From assembly GCF_030247195.1 (NCBI RefSeq), contig NC_080671.1, positions 206,272,397 through 206,336,396 on the forward strand: a stretch of 64,000 bases of DNA, written 5' to 3'. The first letter of the stretch is position 1. The number at the start of each line of letters is the position of its first letter. Positions 24,901 through 34,683 of the stretch are shown in pieces. Made by a program: the position numbers and the translations under genes. The notes below the pieces were generated by a model. It had not been told where the DNA came from. It saw only the letters and a program-made list of their open reading frames with translations, and did not search any database. The stretch is from Topomyia yanbarensis. Taxonomy: Eukaryota; Arthropoda; Insecta; Diptera; Culicidae.

Positions 24901-25640
24901 GATCCAAATACACTGAAAAAGTTGCATTTACGTTTTTAAAACGATAAACATTAGATTTTTGAGATTTTATGATTGAGTAACGCGAATAACTTTTAAAAAG
25001 AGCATAATTACACGAATTAATTGTTTTTGATGGAGCAAAATTCCAAATATCTCGTAAACTATCACATTTTGAAAGATTTTTCTTAAATGCATTTTGATTT
25101 TAAATTATGCTTATAATTATATTCTGTAATAAAATTACAGTTTTGTATGTCAATTAGTAGGAAATGTAATGTTTGAAGTTATTGTTAGAAAAACTTTTTT
25201 ACCGATTTTTTCTCCATCATGCAATCACCTTCAAAATGTTTCCTTTCTCTTTATGTTTTTGTTGACAAAATATAAAAATTTTAAAAAAATGGGTTTTTTC
25301 GCAATTTAATTTTTTAACAGAAATTTTTATTTTGTTGCAAAATGACGTGGGAACGTTTACGCCCTTTTGAAAAGTTGCTCTTGAGTCAAAATAATCTTAT
25401 TACCTGTGGAAAATGTTTAGTCTTCCATGCCGGTGAAATGTGTAAAGTTTCATCGGAATCTAAGATGGTCGGTCACGATTTTAAAGATTTTCGGACGGAT
25501 CTTCGTGGAATTCCTCACAAGCGTGTCAATTTATTTACACATTGTATAGCATCCCCACCGCTGTTTGTATGAATTGTAAGGAAATTCGATTAGTTAGGCC
25601 TGTTCACACTTTTCACTAATCGAATAGGTCTAATAGATTA
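21960..25640. mobile_element. large fold-back element, interrupted by a non-LTR insertion
   Basis: Two long inverted arms: 21960-22762 continuing at 24169-24525, against about 24540-25640. Matching landmarks include AAAAGGGCGTAAACGTTTC (about 22158) versus AACGTTTACGCCCTTTTGAA (about 25351), and GGAGAAGCTTTCAATAAAAA (about 24157) versus its inverse near 24885. Central arms are similar (roughly 85-95%), outer arms more diverged. Intact length without the insert would be about 2.3 kb. No transposase frame. If transcribed, the RNA would form a hairpin more than 1 kb long. Confidence 0.8.
22763..24144 (-). mobile_element. non-LTR retrotransposon insertion with 24-bp target duplication
   Basis: GTATTTGGAGCATGGAGAAG CTTT (24 nt) is present at 22739-22762 and exactly at 24145-24168. 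The inserted 1382 bp begins with a T tract (a poly-A tail on the minus strand), so target-primed reverse transcription is the likely mechanism. No reverse transcriptase is retained. A plus-strand frame of 75 codons at 23582-23809 (starting MTNESQEGSPTIPSYK) looks like a retroelement ORF1 leader in the opposite orientation, which could mean 5' inversion by twin priming; this is speculative. Confidence 0.7.
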
Positions 25641-25751
25641 AATTTTCATGCAACACATCCCCAATCTCAGATCCAAAATCAAGGGCACAAAAATATATTG
25701 AAAGAAATTTATATTTTTTTTTCTTTTTTATTTCGACTAATATATAGTCAC

Positions 25752-26235
25752 ATTTTCTTTTTTACTGTTTAACTGCATTCAATTAGCTAGAGATTACGGA
25801 GTAGGGAAAGTTTTGAACATTTAGAGCTATGGTACTCAAGTGAGAGCAAGGATGTGAAATATACAGATCGGAAAACTAGAAGTGGTAGGGTCATTAGAAA
25901 CAGGCTTAAAATCTTACGGGCTAATCTTTTGTCTTCAGCTGGCACTGTTCTCACGGTAAAGAGGGATAAGTCTGTCTTTGCCAGGAGACATGTTGGTAGA
26001 ATTGAGCGAGTCGTAGTTATGCTGCCTAAGTTCGATTCATTCCAGCTTAAGACAAAAAATTAGCCTGTAAGATTTTAACTTTAAGCCTTTTCCTGCCACT
26101 TCTAGTTTTCTATATATTTTACATCCTTACTCTCACTTGAGTACTATAGCTCTAAATTTTGGTAACTTTCCCTACTCAGTAATCTTTAGCGAATTGAATG
26201 TCGTCGAAAAGTAAAAAATGATATTCATAAAAAAA
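25752..26235. mobile_element. fold-back element (about 480 bp)
   Basis: Inverted arms: GAGTAGGGAAAGTTTTGAAC and TAGAGCTATGGTACTCAAGT on the left pair with ..ACTTGAGTACTATAGCTCTA and AACTTTCCCTACTC on the right. It shares the words AGAGC[CT]AT[AG]GTACTCAAG and GAGAGCAAGG with the near-perfect hairpin at 52233-52761, so both belong to one family. No coding capacity. Confidence 0.8.
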
Positions 26236-26593
26236 ATGTCAAACAAAATGCTTAAAGAAGCATGGGTTGCATAGTAATGAGTAACGAATTTCATATAGCT
26301 GACAAATCGAAATTCATAAATATCATTGTAAATTTTCATAAGGCAACTTTACACTGAGCCAAGAAATCTCGTAACTTATATTAAAAACATCACATAGCTC
26401 GTCACTGATGACAATCACATTAATATTATGTGTATCCGTTAAAAGTCATTTGCAAAACACATAATAATGATTATTATAATAATAATATTTACTGGTCAAT
26501 ACACATACATAGTATAGGAACAATGGGTATCTGTATTGTCAGATGAATGTTATATGATATGCACATACGAAAAAACTTGCCACTGTTTTCAAG

Positions 26594-28767
26594 ATGGCGA
26601 ATTTGAATGAACAACTGCTGGCCGATCTAGATTTCTCGGAGGAGTCCCTTAAAGTTTTACAGCGTATGTATATTAAAATCACGTTCAAGATTGTATAAAA
26701 CAACCGTTTTAAATATTTCAGAGTGTGGAATTCAGTTGTACGAACTGATTACTTACTCGATCGAAGACTTCGAATTAAGCTTAGGGCAGAGCAACGTCGA
26801 ATGGAACTGTGAGGCCATTTTTGAATACGTCGATGCTTGGAGGAAACGGAATGTAAGTTTAATATTTAATAGTAAAATCTTTAACAGTGGGACTAATTCC
26901 GTGTTTTATTTTCATAGAAATCAACTATTCTTCGAGCCTTAGCGCCAGATTTTTTGGCAGCTTCTCGTGCTGGCGTGTCTTCTAAAATCAAGCGCACAGC
27001 CTTCCCAGAGAACGACTTCGCTCAAGAGGGTACGGCCAACCCAGATCAAAAAGACGAAAACGTATTTGGACATAATAAAACCACATACACCGAAAGCGCC
27101 AAAAGTGGAACAACTTCGAATGATGATCCAATATCAGAATGTAGTGAGGACACTGAAACACATAATCTAGAAGATTCTAAGGAGGAAACACATGCCAGCG
27201 GAATAATAAGAAATACAGACAAGATAATCACGCTTACTCCAAACCTGCTCCTGTCTCTGTTGGAGAGTACTGAAGAAGGAAAGGATCTAATTGAAAAGGC
27301 GAGCATTTGCGAATTATCCGAAAGTAACCAGCTCCAGCTAGCCGGGACCATCGCTCGATTTCACCTTAAATACAAAAATAAACTACGCGCGGAGGATCTG
27401 GAAAGTTACTGGCTGGCAGTAACAAGTCTCTTCAAGTTTGAGAGAAAGGTAATAAACAAGAATCTAAAAAGCTTTGAATCTAATTATATATTTTCCCATA
27501 GGAAAACTATGTTATCTGCAGAAGCGGTCAACGGCGTAACCATGGAGGCAAAATAGCCAACAAAATTTCAAATCTCAAACAGAAGAAACGTAAAAATGAT
27601 GTAAAAGAACAGGAACATTGCAAACAGGCCAAAGTAACAGCGAAAATTGATGCATCTTCTGATTCGGTTTCTACCGAAGCTGCTGAGTGGTTGGCATTGA
27701 ACCAGGAACCTTGGTCCGTTGTACTGGAGAAGTGAGCATCCAGTTCCCCAACCAGAAGACAATATCTTCAATGCGCAGCGTCACAGCCTATGTTGTTTTC
27801 CAGATATTCGCACTACAAGCTTAGTCATGGATATCAATTGGTAAATAATTTTTTTCTTTAGTCAGTAAACTTAATTGTAGATCCAATGTATAAGATTCTA
27901 GTCAATAGTTGAGTTGCCCTGTTGCTGTATGACTAAAAACTAAAAAGTACTCCAACGAGAAAATACACAACATGTGAATATGCTATGCCATCGTTTGTTT
28001 TTATAATTCAAATATTGCTTGCATGATACCTGAACCTGGGAGATGATACCTAACTAACACGTTTTATTTCAACAGGTGGATATTGACTGTAAGTTGTTGG
28101 TTCTTTGGATGGATTGCGGAAGCTTGAATCGGCTACAGCTGGAATAACTTTATTTATCGCTAAGAGGGCCACCGACCCTTCAGCTGCAAAGCTTTTAAAA
28201 TATTTAACGAATAGTAACGTAAACCAAGGTAACTAAATTGAGAGAAACAACATGAACAGTTCAATTAACTTTTATTTTTCCTTTCCAGACACGAAATTGT
28301 GTGCCCTTCTACTTGCCTTGAACACGGTGCTTCCACCTAATATTGCCAGTTCAAAATTCAAACCAACAATTTGTGTGGCTCAAGAGGATACGATAATATT
28401 TGTCGAATTTTGTGATCAAGTTGCTCTGAAAGTTCAATCGATTTACACGTCATATGCTGACAGAAAGTTGCCGATATCCCCAAAGCTAGTTGCCATTGGA
28501 ACAGGACTGGAAAACTTGACCGGACCTTTTTTTGTATACTACCCTGACTTTTGCTTCGAGTTCACATCATCTGCTAGAGCAATCAACGTACTGATTAAAA
28601 CAACACACTCGTTTGGTTTACCGTATTCGAAGATATCAAAACTTATTTGGCACTTCATAAGTTGTTCGATTTACGACATAACACATCTCGAGTCGTATGC
28701 AAGTGTAAATCGCCTACAAAATTTTCTAATTCAAGCTGAAAATTCCGTAACAGTGAACCATGATTAA
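26594..28767 (+). CDS. gene A: companion protein of the CACTG transposon, spliced
   Basis: Proposed exons: 26594-26663, 26722-26852, 26918-27448, 27502-27731, 27804-27840, 28076-28088, 28139-28228 and 28289-28767, about 530 codons. The first joins are supported by GTATGT, GTAAGT and GTAATA donors with pyrimidine-rich acceptors. The 72-nt intron 27732-27803 removes an in-frame TGA (27733) and has a strong acceptor (TGTTGTTTTCCAG). The 13-nt exon 28076-28088 with a 50-nt intron is the weakest call; a one-base indel there is the alternative. The N-terminus is short and helical. Exon 3 is acidic and polar, and exon 4 is basic (KQKKRKND). The C-terminal part (PTICVAQEDTIIFVEF.., LPISPKLVAIGTGLENL.., YSKISKLIWHF) resembles, from memory, animal proteins labelled sterile-alpha-motif-3-like that sit beside CACTA-type transposases. 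Molecular role unknown. Confidence 0.65.
27732..27803 (+). other. 72-nt intron that decides whether gene A is intact
   Basis: Donor GAA/GTGAGC, acceptor TTTTCCAG/ATATTC. The length is a multiple of three and the intron contains the only in-frame stop (TGA 27733-27735). Read through it, gene A would end early; spliced, it continues ..VVLEK-YSHYKLSHGYQL. Confidence 0.6.
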
Positions 28768-31228
28768 CTGTATGTTTGAACACTGCAACGCCGCTTTCGA
28801 AACCGCTATCTTTTACCTCGAGCATTTGAAGAATCATCATCGAGTTCCTGTTAACTTTCCGTATCGATGCACAGTACAGTCGTGCATACAAGTTTTTTCT
28901 AACTTGTATCCATTCAAAAAACACATTATCGGTCACACGATTCCAGGAAGTGCATATCAATCAAATGTTTCGGAATGCTGTCCAGTACCTCACGAGGTCA
29001 ATCGTATCGAAATTCGTAATGAGGAACACCAAACAAAACGGCACAGAAACCCACAGCGATCAGTATGAAGGAGTATTTTCAGACAAGTTAAATCAAATTG
29101 ACAAATCAGCTCTACTATTTACCCTAAATTTACACGTTAAAGCGAATGTTAGCAGAAAAGATGTATATGATATCCAAGGAGGAATAAACTCAATGTTAAC
29201 CGAGATAGCTATTCAGTTGAAAGATCTTCAAATGATAGCACCTAATGCCGAGACACAGTTTTTTTTCGAAAGTTACATATCAAAAATGAAGAATGTTTTC
29301 AGGTTCCTAAATTCCGACTGTAAGCTATTCAATCACTTGATAAAAAATGGAGGGTTAGAGTTACCGGTAATAATTAACATCAATGAAAACGAAGATATTA
29401 TATCTAGAGAAATATACATCGAGGATAATAAAGAAATTGACGGAACCAAAAGTTATATGATAATGATGCCTATTGAATTTCAAATTAAATCATTTTTAAA
29501 ATTCAATAATAATATTAATAAAATTTTGGAAAACACTGCAAAGCTTGGAAATTTTGACGGAATTTTGAATTTCGTAAACGGGTCTAAATGGAAACAAATA
29601 AGCCAGAAATATGAAGGAGAAGTAATTGTTCCAGTTTGGCTTTATGCTGACGAGTTCGAAGTAAACGACTCACAAAGCTCTCATTCCAATAAGCACTCAG
29701 TATGCGGAATTTATTACAATTTTCCAACCTTACCGGATCAGTTCCTTTCAAAGCTTTCTCATATTTTTGTAGCAGGAATGATCAAGAAAGTAGATATGAA
29801 AGGTACAGGCATCAACAAACTGTTGGCTGCAATGATAGAAAAGTTTACTTCTATGGAAGAGAAAGGAATACAATTAGATATTGAAGGAAAGATATTAAAT
29901 GTAAGAATTGTTTTGTGCTTACTTCAGGGCGATAATTTAGGTTTGCATACAATGTTGCAATTTTCCAGTGGATTCAACGCCACGTTTTACTGTCGGTTTT
30001 GTCGCAGACCGAAAGAACTCCTCAAAATAGATGTTAAAGAACACGCAGACTGCATACGTAGCAGAGATGATTACGATGAGGACGTTGAAATAAACAGCCA
30101 AAGTCAAACAGGTATTGCTGGAATATCCATTTTTAACGAGCTACCATCATTTCACGTGACAGAGAATAAGAGTGTAGATGCGATGCATGACCTCTTCAGT
30201 GGGGGAATTTGCAAATATGGATTGGTAGAAGCTTTGGATTATTTCATATACAAGAAACAGTATTTTACCGTCCAAGATTTCAACAATCATAGGAGAACCT
30301 TTAGTAAGTACTGCTTGGATAGCGAACTACAAAGGATGCCCGATATAACAAGTTCGTATAATAGCAAAGAGAAAAAAAAATCGATATCGTTTAAAGTAAC
30401 ATCCAGTGAAATGCGTTCATTGATTCATTATTTTCCTTTTATCGTGGGCTACTATATACCAAGAGGCGATGATGTTTGGAACTATTGTAAAGCGCTAATA
30501 AGTCTGGTTGATATGTGTCTTAAGCGATCATTTACTGAACTGGAAATCGAATATCTTAGAGAAGCTATAACAGCACATCATGTTTTATTTATACAACTGT
30601 TTGACAAAGAGTTAAAACCTAAACATCATTTTGTGTTACACTATCCAACTTTGATACGAACTTCTGGGCCAATAGAAAAGATGATGTGTTTCAGAAATGA
30701 AGCAATGCACAAAAATTTTAAACAATATGCTCACATCATGTCGTCACGCAAAAATATTTCTTATACGTTATGTACGTTATGTCCTTGCAATTTGCTTATA
30801 ATTTACTTAACGGAATTTTTTTAAAGGACGAGGTACAGGGAAATTTTATAACCAGCCATATTCGTTTACTCAGTTACCATGACAATATTACAAAACCAAT
30901 GATTCTTCAAAATGAGTCTGACGTCGCTATTTCCAATAAAATAGTATATAAAGGTTATTCAGCAGGAAACTTTTTAACACTTCTTAGCAGCACTAGCATC
31001 GATTTGTTTCAAATACTAGACATAATTCAGGAAAATGAAAAATACTTTTTAGCAGTTAAAAAATGGGAATCGGGAGTCTTTGACGACCATTACTTGGCTT
31101 ATAAAGCATTCGATACGATTCCACAAATAGAAATTTTGAATATCGATATTTTTAGTAGTCCACCAATTATGGTGTATAGAATACAAGAGCAGTTTTACTT
31201 CCGTTTGAAACCTAGTTTTAATACATGA
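28760..31228 (+). CDS. gene B: zinc-finger CACTA/CMC-like transposase, probably frameshifted
   Basis: The ATG at 28760 overlaps the gene A stop by 8 nt (ATGATTAA). Residues 1-60 hold two C2H2 fingers (C-x4-C-x12-H-x3/4-H). The frame then moves to the 28950-30824 frame, either by a 67-nt intron (28997-29063, weak GTCAAT donor) or by an indel. The core shows VWLYADEFEVND (about residue 275), QGDNLGLH (about 369), FYCRFCRRPK and SVDAMHDLFSGG (about 451-460). These match, from memory, the D..D..E blocks of CACTA-like animal transposases, whose last block usually reads HDLxEG; here the Glu is Ser. Near 30771 a -1 shift is needed to continue as ..YVMSLQFAYNLLNG.. to the stop at 31226. It would act in the nucleus to bind ends and cut. 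The loss of Glu and the frameshift suggest a recently dead copy. Confidence 0.7.
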
Positions 31229-31263
31229 ATGTTATTAGTATGTAAGGATGCAATCAGCTGTGA

Positions 31264-31269
31264 AATAAA
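31264..31269 (+). promoter_or_regulatory. polyadenylation signal AATAAA for gene B
   Basis: AATAAA 36 nt after the gene B stop codon, inside the transposon. Confidence 0.55.
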
Positions 31270-31692
31270 CGATTTAAAACATCAGCCAAATTATTTGTCT
31301 TTAACCAAAAAATAATTTAAGCGAAACCGAACTAGAAAGAATTTCATTTTAATTTTATTAAGAAATCACATGAGATACATTATCGAAACCAATTAACCTT
31401 CATTGATATTCCAGTTAAAATCTATTAACAAAATCCAATAGCTATCATTAGTACACCACATAGAATATATGTGATTGTTACAATGAATGTAATCGTGAGC
31501 ATATCAGGAATATCTATGTGATATGCACTTACGAATTATGTGAAAAGCTGCATGGAAAAAAATTATGTGTTTTCAGATAAAATTTACTTGATTTCTGCGT
31601 TCAGTGTATGAAAAATATATGAGTCTGATTCGATTAAGAATTCATAAGGCAATCTAATGAAATGCTTACCGATTCCTTGTGGAAAAAAAACA

Positions 31693-31878
31693 TTAAGATT
31701 TCTGACAGCTCATTTACAGCCACAGATGCAAACTCAAGTCAAAGGAAATTGGTTTGTTTTCATCAGGAAATACCTAACCTCAATCGAATTTTGCACCGCA
31801 AAATATTTTTTCATCATGAAATAATTCAGCGCCTTTTCTTTTTCAACGGGAATAGAAAGGTCAATAAGGCAAAACAAT
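31693..31878. mobile_element. partial copy of the ATTAAGATTTCTGACAGC fold-back MITE
   Basis: ATTAAGATTTCTGACAGCTC, then CCACAGATGCAA.., GGAAATACCTAACCTCAA and TCAACGGGAATAGAAAGG match the left half of the complete palindromic element at 33447-33740. The right arm is missing. Confidence 0.75.
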
Positions 31879-31879
31879 G

Positions 31880-33188
31880 AATATCGCTAGTATTTTTGCA
31901 TGAGTGTAGGTAAGTTTAGTTCGTATCGTGTAATGTTGCCAGATATACCGATTTATTGGTATTTATACTGATTTTTAACTTCAATACGGATATACCGATG
32001 AAGCTTCTAAAATACCGATTTTTAGTTTTATGCCGATAAATATCGATTTTTCATATGATAAAACTTTTTAATATTGCTTTTTAATCTTTATAGGTTGTTA
32101 GAGTGAATTTTTGGAAAGGTCACTCATTTTTCTAAAACAAATTAACCCAGACTTGATGCAGATGTCCAGATTTCCGGCTAAAACGAAAGAATTGATTAAC
32201 AAACCGATAAAGCTCAGTGAGTTCAATACATTACACTACAACTTTTTTATGCATAAATTATCTTCATACTGATTTTCTTTTTAGTTATAAATATCGATTA
32301 TAAAAGCGTCTGATAACGCTGGTGGCTGGTACTGTATTCGTATCACGCGTGCCCCAGATATAAGACTCTACTGTTGTTTGGAATTGGAATCTCACAAACA
32401 AAAAGTTAATTTGAGACTACTAACCTTATTCGATGAAAATGCTGCTTCAAACACAAATTTCTGACTAATAATAATACCAGAACATACAATAAAAACAATC
32501 AATTAATAGAAAACCATCTTTATCTTCTTCATTATGTTACTAGTAGCACTCGTCTCCATTTTTCATGACCACTTATACTTCAAGCATATTTACATTCCTT
32601 GTTCTTTCAGTTAATGTCACGTGCATCAACGCCATACTTCAAATTATAGATATCCAAAAATAAACGAAATAAAACCACTCGAAATACACAAATTGGATAG
32701 AGGAAAAAATAGACCTATATATTGCTCACATTTCTCTCTCTGCGTCGAGCAGAGTTGCCAAGAACAAACCGGCTTGCTTGTTTTCCAATTAGAAATGCAT
32801 ACTTTTCTACGGCTCATGTATGTACATGCCACATGACACAAATACTACATCACAAGGTGGTGGAAAATAATAAACAAAGACGGCAAAAGTAAATGGGACT
32901 GTTTTCAACCAGGAAACTGGGGCGTCATATTGGAACTATTTCGAATCGACTTTTTCATACAAACTTGCATACAATAAACCTTTCATTTCGAGATGCGTAA
33001 TGCCACCCCTGCATTAGTGTTCGTGAGACCGATCCACAAGAACTCAATGGGTGTCGGCGAGATGTGCCTTAGCCTGTCATGGAGATGACAATACAAAGGA
33101 AAAAAAATGCATGGGTGCATTGAAAAGAAATTTGGATAATATTGTTAGATTGAGAAATGTTTACAGATCTCGCGTATTTTTTGTAAAC
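31880..33188. other. no gene recognised
   Basis: AT-rich DNA. A stretch at 31930-32060 repeats words such as ATACCGATTTATTGGTAT in varied form, suggesting an old repeat. No coding support. Confidence 0.4.
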
Positions 33189-33383
33189 GGCCGATAAGCA
33201 TACTGTCAAAATTCACTTTGAAAGAAAATTCCAGACAAACCGTAATTCGTCGAGACTAGATGTTAACGTTTTATGAAGGAGAAAAGTTTTCTCTTTCGTT
33301 TGCTGCTGTGATTTATAATCGGCGATTATTCGTTTTTCTAGAATTTCCTCCCAAAGTGGATTTTGACGGCATGCTTATTGGCC
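33189..33383. mobile_element. MITE, TIR GGCCRATAAGCAT
   Basis: GGCCGATAAGCATACTGTCA at 33189 is inverted at 33383 (..TGACGGCATGCTTATTGGCC). The inverted arms extend about 43 bp with some mismatches. 195 bp long, no ORF. Confidence 0.8.
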
Positions 33384-33446
33384 CTTTTCAAAAAAAAAAA
33401 CGCGTGAGATGATCTATGAATCATTAGACGTCAACGTCATATGCAA

Positions 33447-33740
33447 TTAAGATTTCTGACAGCTGATTTACAACCACAGATGCAATGTATCGCCAACGGA
33501 TTTTGGTTTGTTTGCCTCAGGAAATACCTAACCTCAACCGGTTTTTGCAGTGCAAAATATTTTGTTTTCCTCACGAAATAATTCGGCCCCGTTTCTTTTT
33601 TAACGGGAATAGAAAGGCTTATTGACCTTTCTACTCCAGTTCCCGCTGTCAGAAATCTTAATTTCGCGAGGCAAACAAACCAAACTTCTTTGGTTTGAAT
33701 TTGCATCTGTGGTTGTAAATGAGCTGTCAGAAATCTTAAT
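33447..33740. mobile_element. palindromic MITE, TIR ATTAAGATTTCTGACAGCT
   Basis: The 19-bp terminus ATTAAGATTTCTGACAGCT (33447) is perfectly inverted at 33722-33740. Further inside, CCACAGATGCAA and GGTTTGTTTGCCTC also recur inverted. 294 bp. Confidence 0.85.
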
Positions 33741-33749
33741 GGGAATATA

Positions 33750-33915
33750 AGGTCTGTTCCAGTACCAGGAGAAACTGGAAGTACTCCGGAGAAAATCGTT
33801 CCTGTACTCTCTTCTTCTCTTTTTTCTTCTTCTGGTAGCAAACCGGAGTAAAAAGGAGCAAAGATTTTTTGCTCCTGTTTACTCCGGAGTGACTTCCGTG
33901 TACTGGAACAAACCT
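33750..33915. mobile_element. MITE, TIR AGGTYTGTTCCAGTAC
   Basis: AGGTCTGTTCCAGTAC at 33750 and GTACTGGAACAAACCT at 33900-33915 are inverted (15 of 16). Inner ACTCCGGAG words also pair. A related end (TTTGTTCCAGTACCGAGTAA) occurs near 61178. Confidence 0.8.
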
Positions 33916-34683
33916 ATATTATGCGGATAAGAAACGAGTAGGTACCCTCATACAAGGCGACCGTTAGTAATATCATTATTGAGCAGTAAGGCCACTCTTA
34001 ACCGTTATGTATCAGACGCGGTAGCCGGGTACCTTTTTAGGTTTCAATTAATGAAATTCCCATGTTTTATCCATAGCTGGAAATTGAAACTTTGTGACAT
34101 CTTAAAACTTCACTATGTCAAGCTTTTGGGTTAATAATATTGTTGATATAGTAAGGGGGAGTGAGGAGGGGCTCCTGAATTTTTTTATTACGCAACAGGC
34201 CGACGTGGATACACATGTACCCACAAAACTGAAATGCCAATTACTAAGGTAATTAGCATTTCAGTTTTGTGGGTAACCGATTTTGATACTTTTTGGTGTT
34301 TTGGATTCGGGAACTCATCCACTTTTAGACTTGGTAAAAATGAATCGGGTTACTTCATTCGGTTCCCGGGAGTCCGGATTTCCGGAAGCATGTTCCAGTG
34401 CTGGGATACTATTTGTGCATTTCAATGGAATACTTAGCAATATGAATATCAAAATTCTTGGAATTGCATCAGTAGGCTGTATTTCATGGTTTTGGAACCA
34501 TTTGGTGATTTGACCCCGGAACGGACATTCCGGAGCAGGTTTCCGTGGGGCCGTGACCATTCCATTCCAATTTCATTTTTCAAATTGTCATAAGGTCCCG
34601 TATCAATAAATAACAGACTTCCGAGACAATTTGAAGAGTTTTGATACTAATATTCCTGGGACATTATTAAAATTTACAAATCA

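Larger units (their letters stand above)
26352..31606 (+). mobile_element. two-gene CACTG-terminus (CACTA/CMC-like) DNA transposon
   Basis: The left end CACTGAGCCAAGAAATC (26352) and right end GATTTCTGCGTTCAGTG (ending 31606) form an imperfect 17-bp TIR (14 matches). The dinucleotide TA flanks both ends. Subterminal CACATA/TATGTG motifs are clustered: near 26389, 26432, 26458 and 26501 on the left, and at several sites between about 31458 and 31575 on the right. A direct repeat (GATATGCAC[AT]TACGA, near 26556 and 31520) is also present. Inside lie gene A (26594-28767) and gene B (28760-31228) on the same strand, plus a poly-A signal at 31264. Subterminal repeats and a CACTA-like transposase point to the CMC group; the TA flank differs from the 3 bp usual for EnSpm/CACTA. 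Confidence 0.75.

Noticed and set aside
27733..27735. Premature stop making gene A a pseudogene
   Set aside because: It lies within a well-formed 72-nt intron; splicing restores the frame with plausible sequence.
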